A stretch of DNA of 64,000 nt from positions 124,001 to 188,000 of the forward strand of contig CAVOZW010000014.1 of NCBI GenBank assembly GCA_963701385.1. The letters run 5' to 3'. The notes under the pieces are model-generated. The model was given only the letters and a program-made list of their open reading frames with translations, was not told the origin of the DNA and searched no databases. A program made the translations under genes and the position numbers. This stretch comes from B30-G6 sp963701385 (GTDB taxonomy: Bacteria; Desulfobacterota; Desulfobacteria; Desulfobacterales; B30-G6). Of the stretch, positions 35,850 to 44,463 are shown piece by piece. Positions within the stretch are counted from its first letter, which is position 1. Each line of letters begins with the position of its first letter.

Positions 35850-36248
35850 ATGACAGGTGTTTCCGTGAAAAAACGATACTCAGGACATTATTGTAGAATT
35901 TGCGGTGCCATAAAGCCGAGTGAAAAATTTTCAAATAAAGGGCATCGGAATCATATTTGCAAGGAGTGTTCTCGAAAACCGAAAGTTGAGATTAATGAGA
36001 TAGATATGGAACACGAAATTTTCGGATATTTGAAACAATCCCATATATCCGACAAAAATGTGAAACGCTTAAAACTGTTGGTCAACTCAGAAAGCGAAAA
36101 TATAGCTAAATTGGCCAATATTGTTTTAGAAGTAGCCAACGTAAAACCCTATAAGAAACGGCGGCTCAAGGTGTTGGCAAGGGAAAGGCGCGACCTTTTA
36201 CAAAAATTGGAAGAAACTGGCCTTATTTTTGCGCATCATAATTATTAG
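35850..36248 (+). CDS. Conserved hypothetical protein with N-terminal zinc-finger-like cysteines
   Basis: 132 residues from ATG 35850. YCRICGAIKPSEKFSNKGHR and HICKECSRKP give a C-x2-C...C-x2-C zinc ribbon at residues about 14-40. The rest is helical and basic (KPYKKRRLKVLARERRDLLQ). I recognise the general look of a small family of unknown role found with SEC-C and repeat proteins, but cannot name it. Lies 34 bp after the HU/IHF gene on the same strand, possibly co-transcribed. Confidence 0.75.
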   Translation: MTGVSVKKRYSGHYCRICGAIKPSEKFSNKGHRNHICKECSRKPKVEINEIDMEHEIFGYLKQSHISDKNVKRLKLLVNSESENIAKLANIVLEVANVKPYKKRRLKVLARERRDLLQKLEETGLIFAHHNY

Positions 36249-36317
36249 CTCTGACTCATGCCACTGTTAGTACGGCCATAGAATCAATGTTGGCTTCATG
36301 AAGAAAGAGGGAACAAA

Positions 36318-36745
36318 TTGGTATTTTCTATTGATAAAAATCTAAATAAAATAATCGCAACTATCCAATATGGTGGCCGCACAGAAAAATACGAGTGTAT
36401 AATTAGCGCCTGCGATAATTCTGTTTGTACTTGTGCAAATATCTATTTAGAACTTATTCCAATGCAGTTTGATTGCGACAGCAGATCGAATTTGCGTAGT
36501 CGAAAAGTAGAGATTGATATTGATAAGAGAACATTGGGGTATAAAGACAAGAAAAAGATTTCGAAAGAGGACTTAAAGTTTTCTAGATTATTTCTCAGCA
36601 AATTGAACGAGAATGACTACCAACTTTTATATAAAAATCATTTCGCATATAAGAATAAAATTAGCAATAATGCGCCTCTTGAAATAATTGAGGGCTATTT
36701 TGATTACCAACAAGTCGAACAAGACGGATTAATGTATGCTTTACC
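36318..36745 (+). pseudogene. Hypothetical protein gene truncated at its 3' end by a group II intron fragment
   Basis: From TTG 36318 (GAGGGAAC upstream) the frame encodes about 142 coherent residues (IQYGGRTEKYECIISACDN; KIISKEDLKFSRLFLSKLNEND-type helices; LEIIEGYFDYQQVEQDGLMY). At about 36739-36746 the sequence switches to group II intron sequence, in which the frame runs on with unrelated residues to a stop at 36872. I judge the original C-terminus lost. The retained part has several cysteines (ISACDNSVCTCANIYLEL) that may bind a metal; no function assigned. Confidence 0.6.
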
Positions 36746-37108
36746 ATGTACTGGCGTCGAAATCGAAAGGGACCAGGCTGGCACCTGGCATGCAAGACCC
36801 GTAGTGCACGCCTTTCGCAGACGGTCCAAACCATCTACAACTTCTGCCGTCGCCAACGGCATGAGCCGATAGCCGTGCAACACAAAGCGCTAGTCAGTCG
36901 AATACGCGGGCACTTTGGCTATTTCGGAGTCAATGAAAACCACAAGAGCCTAAAATCGCTCGTGTACTGGTCGAAAAGAGCTTGGCATAAATGGCTTAAC
37001 CGCCGAAGCCAACGATCAAGGCTGAATTGGAAACGGTTCCTTGATCTGTACAAGGATTACCCGTTTCCCAATCCAAAGGTGTATGTAAACATCTGGGGAT
37101 CTCCATGA
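36746..37108 (+). pseudogene. Group II intron reverse transcriptase/maturase, C-terminal fragment
   Basis: The frame gives the maturase (X) domain end of a group II intron-encoded protein: RLSQTVQTIYNFCRRQRHEP, ALVSRIRGHFGYFGVNENHK, SKRAWHKWLNRRSQR and the terminal LDLYKDYPFPNPKVYV. The reverse transcriptase palm is absent, so about three quarters of the protein and the whole 5' RNA are gone. The fragment interrupts the preceding hypothetical gene. Confidence 0.85.
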
Positions 37109-37116
37109 GACGTATC

Positions 37117-37198
37117 AGCGGAGGAGCCGTATGGTCAAATCGTCCACGTACGGATCTGGCGAGGGCCCCGGTTGAGCAATCGGCCGAGGCTACTCTAC
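37117..37198 (+). mobile_element. Group II intron RNA domains V and VI (3' end of the fragmentary intron)
   Basis: Domain V lies at about 37124-37157, with the GAGCCGTA...TACGGATCT stem. The usual GTTCT strand reads GATCT, which disrupts the catalytic-triad pairing, so the intron is probably dead. A domain VI-like hairpin (GGCCCCGGTTGAGCAATCGGCCGAGGC region) follows, and the intron ends at TACTCTAC (37191-37198). Confidence 0.75.
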
Positions 37199-37219
37199 GA
37201 GCTTTTTGAAACTCGACCC

Positions 37220-38278
37220 TTCCAACCAGTTTACATAACACGATAAATTATCGTGGTTCTCTATAAAGCTTAAGTTGCGTAGTATTCAGAAATTGGGTCA
37301 ATGTCCCAGCTGATGTCCTTATAAGTAACTTTGACAGATTTAACCGCTTGTTGGACAATACGCATAAATTTTTTCCCAATGCTCTTTGACTTTCTACGAT
37401 TGAAACGGAATACATACTCATCAAGATAATTTTGAAGATATTTCGGTTCAAAGCGTCCTTGAAAGGTTCCCCGTATGAGTCTTTTTACCAGGGATGTCAC
37501 CAAGTGAACACCATATAGGTTTTCGTAACCCTTGGTACGGCTCTGATTGTTACTTTCATGGACATAGGCTCCTTTATCAAGAAAACTGTAGCTTCGCAGA
37601 GAATCAGTGGCGATGCTGCTGCCAGGTTCAATATTTTCAAGAATGAATGTTTCTAACGAATATGATGTGCAATCCAATGTTACATGTAGGCGAATGCGAC
37701 CCATTCCCTCTTTTTTCATGTTTCATCTTTCAACAGCTACAGCGACAATTGTTTTGCCATCAGCACCACGGCCTCTTTTACCGGATTTTTGGCCGCCAAC
37801 GAAAAATTCATCAACTTCAACACGCCCGGAAAGTTTTTCGCGATCCTGGCGTATGGTGCACCGTCTAAGTTTTTGAAGCCATGACCATGCTGTTTGATAG
37901 CTGCCAAAACCTAAAAGCTCTTTAAGGTTCACAGCGTTTATGCCTGATTTTCGAGTGGTAAACCACCACATGGCTTTGAACCAATAGGTTATCGGTTTTT
38001 TGGAACTGTCCATAATCGTACCGGCTGTTAAAGAATGAGTGTGCTCGCACTGGGTGCAGATATAAAGATTTCTTGAGCTGACCCAGCATTTTGAATGGCC
38101 GCATTTCTTGCAGATGAAGCCATTCGGCCATTTTTGTTTGAACAAATAATCGTAACAGTTTTTTTGGTTTGAAAATCGTAAATCAAACTCAATTTCATTT
38201 TTTGGAAAATCTTCGGTGATCGTAAAATCTGTCATGGCAGTCTCCTTTTTTGAAGTTTTGAGACTGTTATAACATAGC
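37220..38278 (-). mobile_element. IS1595-family (ISXO2-like) insertion sequence, ends approximate
   Basis: The element comprises the transposase remnant at 37270-38235 plus short flanks. The flanks share an ATAACA-containing motif in inverted orientation (near 37230 and 38265), which I take as degenerate terminal repeats; exact ends and target duplication could not be fixed. Its right end abuts a hydrolase gene lacking its 5' third; its left end lies about 20 bp from the group II intron end. Confidence 0.75.
37270..38235 (-). pseudogene. IS1595-family transposase split by an in-frame TGA
   Basis: The first 170 codons (38235-37723) carry the N-terminal zinc ribbon (ICKKCGHSKCW, ICTQCEHTHS) and the first catalytic aspartate in GRVEVDEFFVGG. 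After one in-frame TGA the same frame continues from 37719 with the rest of the DDE domain (ATDSLRSYSFL with the second aspartate; YLDEYVFRFNRRKS). Family members run straight through this point without a cysteine, so I regard it as a nonsense mutation, not recoding. Confidence 0.8.
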
Positions 38279-38281
38279 CGT

Positions 38282-38833
38282 TTGACAGATTGGGGTGGCC
38301 CTATAGGCTTATCGTATGCCGTAAATCATCCTGATAAAATCAAATCGATTATTATTACGAATACATGGATGTGGCCGGTCAAAGGTATCTTCCACTATGA
38401 AATGTTCAGCCGATTTATGGGCGGGTTTTTCGGTAGGATGCTAATAAAACGATATAATTTTTTTGTAAAAGTACTAATGAAAAAAATGTTTCGCGCTGAA
38501 ATGGCAACAAAAGTCCATCAACATTACATTGAGCCACTGCAAAAACCAATGGACAGGAAAGGATGTTGGATATTTCCCAAAGAAATCATTGGTTCGAGTA
38601 ATTGGTTAGAAGATCTTTGGCGCAAAAGAGGGGCAATTGCTGATAAGCCGTCAATCATATTCTGGGGAAAAAAAGATATCGCCTTTCGTAGTATAGAGCT
38701 TGAAAAATGGAAAACAGTATTCAGTGATGTTGAAGTATTCGAATTTGATGATGTGGGTCATTTTGTTCAAGAAGAGTTAGGTGATGAATTGTGCCCATTG
38801 GTGGAAAAACATTTAGAGAAAATCAAATCATAA
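38282..38833 (+). pseudogene. Alpha/beta hydrolase (haloalkane dehalogenase/epoxide hydrolase-like), 5' truncated
   Basis: The remaining 183 residues begin exactly at the nucleophile elbow (TDWGGPIGLSYAVNHPDK), which carries an aspartate at the nucleophile position as in dehalogenases and epoxide hydrolases. They end with the catalytic histidine region (DDVGHFVQEELGD). The first about 100 residues, including the oxyanion-hole HG segment, are missing and replaced by the IS right end. The remaining frame is undamaged, so the insertion is probably fairly recent. Confidence 0.75.
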
Positions 38834-38937
38834 TATATTTCAAGAAATCCAGTTCTTCAGCTTTTGTATGCCTGTGTTACCATCTTTGCACTTAGATCGA
38901 AGCCTACTTTATGCCATATTTTCTCCGGACGGTGAAC

Positions 38938-39291
38938 ATGCCACCAGAACAATTCAAATGTAAACAATGCGGAAACTGCTGCATTAATCTTGGAGATGCA
39001 TTTTCAACATGTGCAACCGAGGAAGATATTGACCTCTGGGAAAAAGAAGGTCGACATGACATTCTTGAATGGGTAGGTTTTATTCCCCTCGGGGATGAAT
39101 ATGTTTATGACCTCTGGATAGACCCACAAACAGATGATGATCTCACCCAATGCCCCTGGTTAAAGAAACTCCCAACAGAAAACAAATACATCTGTTCCAT
39201 CCATGATGTAAAACCACATCATTGTAGAGCATACCCAAAATCAAAACAGCATGCACAGGAAACAGGATGTCCAGGATTTGATTCTGAATAG
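38938..39291 (+). CDS. YkgJ-family cysteine cluster protein
   Basis: 117 residues from ATG 38938 (ATG 38911 is an alternative). Conserved cysteine pattern: FKCKQCGNCCINLGDAF, CPWL, YICSIHDVKPHHCRAYP and the terminal GCPGF, the metal or Fe-S binding UPF0153/YkgJ arrangement. Function of the family is not settled. Isolated gene between the truncated hydrolase and the toxin-antitoxin pair. Confidence 0.9.
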   Translation: MPPEQFKCKQCGNCCINLGDAFSTCATEEDIDLWEKEGRHDILEWVGFIPLGDEYVYDLWIDPQTDDDLTQCPWLKKLPTENKYICSIHDVKPHHCRAYPKSKQHAQETGCPGFDSE

Positions 39292-39333
39292 AGCACTGGT
39301 GGCTTGTATGAGTGGGGGTACTATCCAAATAAC

Positions 39334-39362
39334 TTGACATCTATAATGGGTACCGTTATAAT
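39334..39362 (+). promoter_or_regulatory. Consensus sigma-70 promoter with palindromic operator for higBA
   Basis: TTGACA (39334-39339), a 17-bp spacer and TATAAT (39357-39362) form a perfect consensus promoter. A palindrome, TATAATGG - GTA - CCGTTATA (39342-39360, 7 of 8 pairs), fills the spacer and overlaps the -10 box, as expected for autorepression by the HigA antitoxin. The start codon at 39370 is only eight bases from the -10 box, so the higB mRNA would be leaderless or nearly so. Confidence 0.85.
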
Positions 39363-39369
39363 ATGATTC

Positions 39370-39663
39370 ATGATAAAAACTTTTAAGTCAGCTAACACAG
39401 AAGATATTTTTGATGGCGTGGCATCACAAGCTGCTCGGAGATGCTGCCCTCAATCCATCTGGCCTGTTGCTCGCAGAAAGTTGGATCAAATCAACAGAGT
39501 TCGAGATGTCAATGAACTTAAAGCGCCTCCTGGAAATCGTTTGGAGCGCTTAAAAGGCGACCGGCAGAATCAATATAGTATTCGCATTAATCAACAATAT
39601 AGAATTTGTTTTAAATGGGAGGAAGGTCATGCCTACGAGATCGAAATCACAGATTACCACTGA
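39370..39663 (+). CDS. higB: HigB-type (RelE superfamily) toxin
   Basis: 97 residues. ARRKLDQINRVRDVNELKAP, LERLKGDRQNQYSIRINQQY and RICFKWEEGHAYEIEITDYH match HigB mRNA interferases that cut ribosome-bound mRNA. The family's basic RLxGDRxGxYSIRINxQYRI core is complete. The toxin-first order with a 35-bp overlap onto the antitoxin gene is typical of higBA. Confidence 0.93.
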   Translation: MIKTFKSANTEDIFDGVASQAARRCCPQSIWPVARRKLDQINRVRDVNELKAPPGNRLERLKGDRQNQYSIRINQQYRICFKWEEGHAYEIEITDYH

Positions 39664-39991
39664 TGTTGGGAGGCGGCTGCCTCGAAATCGGCCCCCGACA
39701 CACCCTGGCGAGATGCTTTTTGAGGAATTTGTCAAGCCGCTTGGCCTTACACAAACAGAACTCGCTCGTTGCCTTGGCGTTTCTTACCCTCGTCTCAACG
39801 AAATTATTAAAGGCAGACGTTCGGTAACTCCGGATACAGCATTGCGACTTTCCCGTGTTTTGGGTATGTCCGCGGATTTCTGGCTGGGCTTGCAACAGGA
39901 TTGGGATCTTTGGCATGCAATACACAGTCCTGATGCAAAACAGATTAATCGCCTGAAACCAATTCCCAGAAATCAACACTTTTTTGCATAA
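39629..39991 (+). CDS. higA: HigA-type antitoxin, XRE-family helix-turn-helix
   Basis: 120 residues. RPPTHPGEMLFEEFVKPLGL and TQTELARCLGVSYPRLNEII contain the HigA start and helix-turn-helix, followed by TPDTALRLSRVLGMSADFWL. It neutralises HigB and should repress the operon through the palindrome at 39342-39360. The N-terminal 20 basic residues before HPGEML are somewhat longer than usual. Confidence 0.94.
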   Translation: MPTRSKSQITTDVGRRLPRNRPPTHPGEMLFEEFVKPLGLTQTELARCLGVSYPRLNEIIKGRRSVTPDTALRLSRVLGMSADFWLGLQQDWDLWHAIHSPDAKQINRLKPIPRNQHFFA

Positions 39992-40632
39992 CCCTTTTTT
40001 CCCTGACAGGTGTTTTCTGTCACTCCACATCTGCAAGTAAGAAATGCGTTCAAATCAAGGATCATTATCCGATGCCTGATTTTTAGGTGACTCATGCTAC
40101 TAAACCATACCAAATCAATACTTAACTTTCATCAAGATATTGTGGCTCCGGCATTGTGGACAATAATCTGGTCTTTGAACATCACCAGCCAAATTGCCAT
40201 CGAAGAACCGGGCATTACTCCAACATTTATTTACTGAGGCTCATTTTCAGATACCATAACTTGGTATCTGTACAGGTCAAAGATCTTTGGGTAGTTGCTT
40301 TTTCAAGCTATCACTGGCCTACGATATTGAAAATATCCCAGGTGAAAATTACGAAACAAGTATCCTAAAATTGGCTATGGCCGAAAAGCGGTGATTACAT
40401 CATATCTGACGATTCCTCCCAGCTAGAGGTTCTGTAACATAATGAAATGATTGCGTTATTTTAGATAGTTAACATAATTCGATAGAAATCAAAACACCGC
40501 TGGGATCTTGAAATGTCGGCAACTTGATTTGTTAATCGATACCCTTTTTAGCTGCCCTGTTATTCGTCATCCCCCCTGATAGGATGGCCTCGATGTGAAA
40601 ACTATTGAAGAAGTCTAAAGCCAGGCAACTCA
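39992..40632. other. Intergenic region with dispersed repeat and start of the 454-bp duplication
   Basis: No plausible gene. A 70-codon open frame at 40156-40368 lacks a ribosome site and has no recognisable content. The right half contains repeat R2 copy C (40391-40490), which runs into the duplicated segment from 40433. GCATTACTCCAACATTTA near 40213 recurs in part near 47307. Confidence 0.55.
40391..40490. repeat. Dispersed intergenic repeat R2, copy C
   Basis: Best-preserved copy of the roughly 100-bp element. It opens with GTGATTACATCA, has CTCCCAGCTAGAGGTTCTGT in the middle (CTCCCAACTAGAGGTTTTGT at 55875) and closes with ATAATTCGATAGAAATC. The right 58 bp are also at 35026-35083 as part of the duplication. 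Confidence 0.7.
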
Positions 40633-40886
40633 TTAAGCGTAGTAGCCCACGAACTCACCGCAACTATCATTGAAAAATTCCATGGCTTCATCGACGGTAT
40701 CGAATATTATCCAGTCGTGGCGGATAGTCTTTTCACCTTTTTTGCGAATCCGTTCAATTTCAGTATTCCCGAAATATTCAAAATGGTCCTGATAATCTGT
40801 GTAAAGTTCATGCTTTCTCATTTGAAATCCTCCTTATGTTGAATATTTATACGCAGACTATCACATGGGTTTGACAGATCCGGTCA
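40433..40886. repeat. 454-bp duplicated segment, copy 2
   Basis: Direct repeat of 35026-35479 with only three base differences seen. This copy keeps the enclosed 62-codon gene intact. The homology stops sharply at GATCCGGTCA on the right in both copies. Confidence 0.93.
40633..40821 (-). CDS. Hypothetical 62-aa protein (intact copy of a duplicated gene)
   Basis: 62 residues, start MRKHELYTDYQDHFEYFGNT, preceded on its strand by AAGGAGGA six bases before the ATG, which strongly supports translation. Acidic/aromatic with a basic middle (ERIRKKGEKTIRHDWIIFDT); no cysteine pair or membrane segment. No family recognised. The second copy at 35226-35414 is a nonsense-mutated pseudogene. Confidence 0.7.
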   Translation of the reverse strand: MRKHELYTDYQDHFEYFGNTEIERIRKKGEKTIRHDWIIFDTVDEAMEFFNDSCGEFVGYYA

Positions 40887-40952
40887 CACTGTTGTAAATA
40901 TTTTTGATATTTTTATGCGCCCAAAAGTAATTATCAGGAAAGAAAAACAACC

Positions 40953-41255
40953 ATGGCCTTTAATGAAGAAAATACGGGGTATGAAAAAACAATTCTTTCT
41001 GATCTGCAGGGAGCATGGGCATGCCTCCGAGAGTCTGTTGTGAAAACTTTCGGATTTGAAGGATCAGACCGTGCAGTATTCCATATCGATGAGGCTATGA
41101 GCTGGGAAGTGGTGAGGAATCTTCGTCAAATGCTACCGATGCTTCTTGTTATCAGAAATATTTGTGTTCAGGGGAAAGCACCTCAAGAAGTAATAGAAAA
41201 TATCAATAATATAGATGAAATTCTGAAAGAAACTCTTGATGAGATACATAATTGA
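40953..41255 (+). CDS. Hypothetical protein, 100 aa
   Basis: 100 residues from ATG 40953, with AGGAAAG about 10 bases upstream. Mostly helical (LSDLQGAWACLRESVVKTFG; WEVVRNLRQMLPMLLVIRNI; QEVIENINNIDEILKETLDE). No cysteine motif, membrane segment or known family recognised. The next gene starts 34 bp downstream, so the two may form an operon. Confidence 0.65.
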   Translation: MAFNEENTGYEKTILSDLQGAWACLRESVVKTFGFEGSDRAVFHIDEAMSWEVVRNLRQMLPMLLVIRNICVQGKAPQEVIENINNIDEILKETLDEIHN

Positions 41256-41289
41256 CTTAATATAGCATTTTTACAAAGAGGTGTAAAAA

Positions 41290-41538
41290 GTGGATTACAA
41301 TAAGGATAAGGTTGATGAGTTCACCCTTGCATTGCTCTACCTCGTCATGCACAACGAAGACGAAGACGGTACAAGAGCCTGGAAAGGATTTGATTGGGAC
41401 ACGATGAATCGCCTTTATGATAATGGATACATTGGTAACCCTGTTGGTAAAGCTAAATCCGTTTTTGTCACTCCTGAAGGCTTCAAAAAGGCGAAAGAAC
41501 GGTTCAACTTTCATTTTGTGGATCAGGTAAAATTGTAA
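41290..41538 (+). CDS. DUF6429-like small protein
   Basis: 82 residues from GTG 41290, with AGAGGTG just upstream. DYNKDKVDEFTLALLYLVMH, RAWKGFDWDTMNRLYDNGYI and KSVFVTPEGFKKAKERF match the DUF6429 pattern (WKGFDWxxMxRLxxxGYI). Function unknown; frequent in accessory regions next to IS and integron-like debris. Confidence 0.75.
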   Translation: MDYNKDKVDEFTLALLYLVMHNEDEDGTRAWKGFDWDTMNRLYDNGYIGNPVGKAKSVFVTPEGFKKAKERFNFHFVDQVKL

Positions 41539-41824
41539 AATACAAATAATTCAAGCTTACGGCTATAAGGCCTCGGTCTGAAAACGAACAAACCGAGAGG
41601 GATATCGATTATATTTTTCTAGCGAATTTGTCGTTTTGGTTTCTCAAACAAAGTTTTTCCCTCTGATTTTTTTGGGTGGTGTGGTCGGGCTCCGGAGGCT
41701 GGAGACTGCTGCTATGTTGTCGGGGTTAATTATTCTGGGACATGACAAACTAATATGCTCCACATTTTGGCAATAAAGAACGCTATGGTCGTAGAAATCT
41801 TGCCGATTAGATAAGGATGTAAAA

Positions 41825-43636
41825 TTGAACAGGCTTTGGAAATATAATGATTATGTAAATCATCTTTCTCATGAGAATGAGATTGTGCGTCGCTGGGCTT
41901 TTAGTGCATTGGAAAATTGTTATTTGAACAAATATACAGATCAAGTCGCCAATTTGATCAACGATGAGAATGAACATTTGGTTTGTGCTGCATTGAGGTA
42001 TCTTTCTTTTCACCAGTCTGTCCAACATGCACCTGCTATCTTGGAAAGATTCAAAAGTGGTCAAGGTATTATTTCCAGTAATTGCGCCATCACACTTGCA
42101 AAAATGCATTATGAGCCAGCTATGGCGGTAATGTTGGAAAGATTTAGCATCACCGAAGATTCCGAAACATTTTTTGGTGTTCTGGAATATCTGGGTAACA
42201 TGCGCACCGAAGAATGTAGGGCGGCATTAAAATCAGCGGTTATCCAAGTGCAAGACACCGTTGTGTTGAGATCGGCGATATCTAATCTGTTGCATCATCA
42301 TAATCCTGAAGACATAAATTGGGTCATGGAGAGACTTTTAAATTCAGGCGACAGCTACGACAGTCATGATATACCTTTGCAGAGTGTATTATCCCCCTTG
42401 GGCGGAGGGTCCTATTTCAGAGATCTTACAGAATTTGGGAAAAATGGCATATTATCAAAGCCCTTGGAAACAATTGACAACCTTGTTTTAAAAAATTCAC
42501 ACATCACAATTGATGAAACTCTCCGTGAAAATTTAATTGCATTGCTTGAAAATCGACACTATCAAGATTTTGCCACTGCCGTAATGTTTGATGCCCGTAA
42601 AATTATCCACACCCGCTGTTCCCAAAACGACAATCCTGACTGCTTGAGAGATCTTTTAGGGCAAGATAAAATGTGCCTTCATTTACTTGAGAATCTTTTG
42701 AAGCGTGGCCCGATATGGAAACAGGTTGAGTCATCAAATGCCTTCGGCTCAGATCTTATCTCTCTCATTATTTCAACATATTTTGCCATCAAAGAGCGTA
42801 GTGCCTATGTCAAGGCTTCACCTCCCGAAGCTGGTGTTGACGAGCTCATTCAGACACTACAAAACAGTGGGCCTAACTTGCCGGAGCAAATTCAAGATAA
42901 GATAAAGGTGTTATCCCCTACATCCGAGCTAAAAGCATCTTTATCCAAGGATTTGATGACCTGGGGAGATATTTGGGCAGTCAAATTGATGGGGATGATT
43001 GGAAACAAAGAATTTGTTCCCGATTTAATCCGTGTTCTTCGCAACGCAGACAGCCTGGATTATATTTATAGTGATGCCTTGAGTTCAATAAATGCCCTGG
43101 ATGAATCTGCAGATGAAAGTATCCTCACCGCGATAAAAAACGGCGAATTGGGGGATTGGGAAAGTTTCGAAATTCTTGAGTACCTTCCATACGTTGAGGC
43201 ATATGAGCTTGCCTTGAATAAATGGGAAAGCAAGAGTGAAGACGATATGGACTCGTATGAGCAATTTTCATCTTGCTTGAGAGGAATCGGTGATCGGCAA
43301 GGAATAAAAAAGCTGCAAAAAATATATGCAGTAGAAAATGATGCAGGTTATATTGGTGATTCACTGGAATGCCTGAGTAAGATTCATATGGTTGATATTC
43401 CAGAGTTGCCGGAGATTATTAAAAAACGAAAAGAGAGGACTGAAAGACAAAAAGCCAGGATGAAGGAATTAAATGAACTGGCAAAAAATTATAATGCGCA
43501 AAAAAACCAAGGGACATTAGAAAGCACAGGAAAGGTTGTACCATTTAAAAGAAAATCTCCCAAAATAGGACGTAATGAACCTTGTCCTTGCGGTAGCGGG
43601 AAAAAATATAAAAAATGCTGCTTAAATAAGAAATGA
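41825..43636 (+). CDS. HEAT-repeat-like protein with C-terminal SEC-C zinc motif
   Basis: 603 residues from TTG 41825. Residues 1 to about 520 are repeated helical pairs resembling HEAT repeats (VRRWAFSALENCYL, LVCAALRYLSFHQSV, ECRAALKSAV). A charged linker (KKRKERTERQKARMKELNEL) precedes the SEC-C motif IGRNEPCPCGSGKKYKKCC at the extreme C-terminus, which binds zinc and, in SecA, contacts SecB or the ribosome. Likely a soluble protein-binding scaffold. SEC-C repeat proteins are common in accessory islands; a defence role is only a guess. Confidence 0.8.
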   Translation: MNRLWKYNDYVNHLSHENEIVRRWAFSALENCYLNKYTDQVANLINDENEHLVCAALRYLSFHQSVQHAPAILERFKSGQGIISSNCAITLAKMHYEPAMAVMLERFSITEDSETFFGVLEYLGNMRTEECRAALKSAVIQVQDTVVLRSAISNLLHHHNPEDINWVMERLLNSGDSYDSHDIPLQSVLSPLGGGSYFRDLTEFGKNGILSKPLETIDNLVLKNSHITIDETLRENLIALLENRHYQDFATAVMFDARKIIHTRCSQNDNPDCLRDLLGQDKMCLHLLENLLKRGPIWKQVESSNAFGSDLISLIISTYFAIKERSAYVKASPPEAGVDELIQTLQNSGPNLPEQIQDKIKVLSPTSELKASLSKDLMTWGDIWAVKLMGMIGNKEFVPDLIRVLRNADSLDYIYSDALSSINALDESADESILTAIKNGELGDWESFEILEYLPYVEAYELALNKWESKSEDDMDSYEQFSSCLRGIGDRQGIKKLQKIYAVENDAGYIGDSLECLSKIHMVDIPELPEIIKKRKERTERQKARMKELNELAKNYNAQKNQGTLESTGKVVPFKRKSPKIGRNEPCPCGSGKKYKKCCLNKK

Positions 43637-43740
43637 GAGAGGTTGTTTGCAAAACAAGAGCATGCACTCTGATCCTAAAAGTTTACTATCTTTTAAACCA
43701 GGTGATTCCAGGAGTTGATTTTTAGGGAATATAAGAAAAA

Positions 43741-44082
43741 ATGGCAAAACAAAAACAACTATCCCCGAAATATCAAGTATGGGTTGATGCACGAAAAAGA
43801 CATAAGCTTTCCCATGCTCATATTCAAATGGCTCGTGAGCTTGGGATGAATCCTAAAAACTTCAGAAATTTGGATAACCATAAACAAGAACCTTGGAAGG
43901 CTCCCTTACCGATATTCATTGAGGACATCTACTACAAAAGGTTTGGTAAGGATAGGCCTGAAAATGTACGGTCAATTGAGCAGGTGGTAAAAGATAAAAA
44001 GAAAAAACAGCTCGGCCGCAAACAAAGGAAACTAAGAACAAAGGAAAAAAAGCATCAAGAAAGTAGAGAGGAACTGCGCTAA
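43741..44082 (+). CDS. Conserved hypothetical basic protein, 113 aa
   Basis: 113 residues; AKQKQLSPKYQVWVDARKRH, SHAHIQMARELGMNPKNFRN and KQEPWKAPLPIFIEDIYYKR are a recurrent pattern in small conserved proteins of environmental bacteria. The C-terminal 40 residues are extremely basic (KDKKKKQLGRKQRKLRTKEK), pointing to nucleic acid binding. No biochemical function known to me. Confidence 0.75.
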   Translation: MAKQKQLSPKYQVWVDARKRHKLSHAHIQMARELGMNPKNFRNLDNHKQEPWKAPLPIFIEDIYYKRFGKDRPENVRSIEQVVKDKKKKQLGRKQRKLRTKEKKHQESREELR

Positions 44083-44110
44083 TCTCGCGTCTTATTTGAA
44101 TCTGTGCCCG

Positions 44111-44299
44111 CACACAACGTGCTGCGTGGAAGTGTATTACTACAGCAATTTGGGCAAACGGTTGATCAAGTCCCCGAAGTTGTATTTTATTGATACCGGT
44201 TTGGCATCTTTTCTCCTCGGGATACAACACGTCGAGCATGTGCCCGCTCATCCCTTGCGAGGGGGATTGTTTGAAAATATGATCGTTTCAGAATTATAA
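44111..44299 (+). pseudogene. Remnant of an AAA ATPase with DUF4143 domain
   Basis: About 55 residues (YSNLGKRLIKSPKLYFIDTG, LASFLLGI, HPLRGGLFENMIVSEL) correspond to the middle of the DUF4143 domain of the YeeJ-like predicted ATPases. The whole AAA domain upstream and the end of DUF4143 are missing, and a stop follows directly. No start of its own. Confidence 0.75.
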
Positions 44300-44463
44300 T
44301 AATTTAACTTCTAATATGTACTTTCATGCCAAATAATAGCATGAAATGTCATATAACCTACTGATAAGATATAAATTATTGACTTGAATACGATATTATG
44401 GTTTAATTAAAACTTCTCCATCTGCCTTCCATCCACAATATACAAAACTCAAGAGGTAGTTCC

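Noticed and set aside
37270..38235. In-frame TGA in the IS1595 transposase as a second selenocysteine codon
   Set aside because: The TGA lies in a part of the DDE domain where homologues have no conserved cysteine, so a nonsense mutation in a decaying IS is more likely.
41572..41597. Terminator after the DUF6429 gene (CTCGGT/ACCGAG)
   Set aside because: Stem of six with a 14-nt loop and no T-tract; too weak to call.
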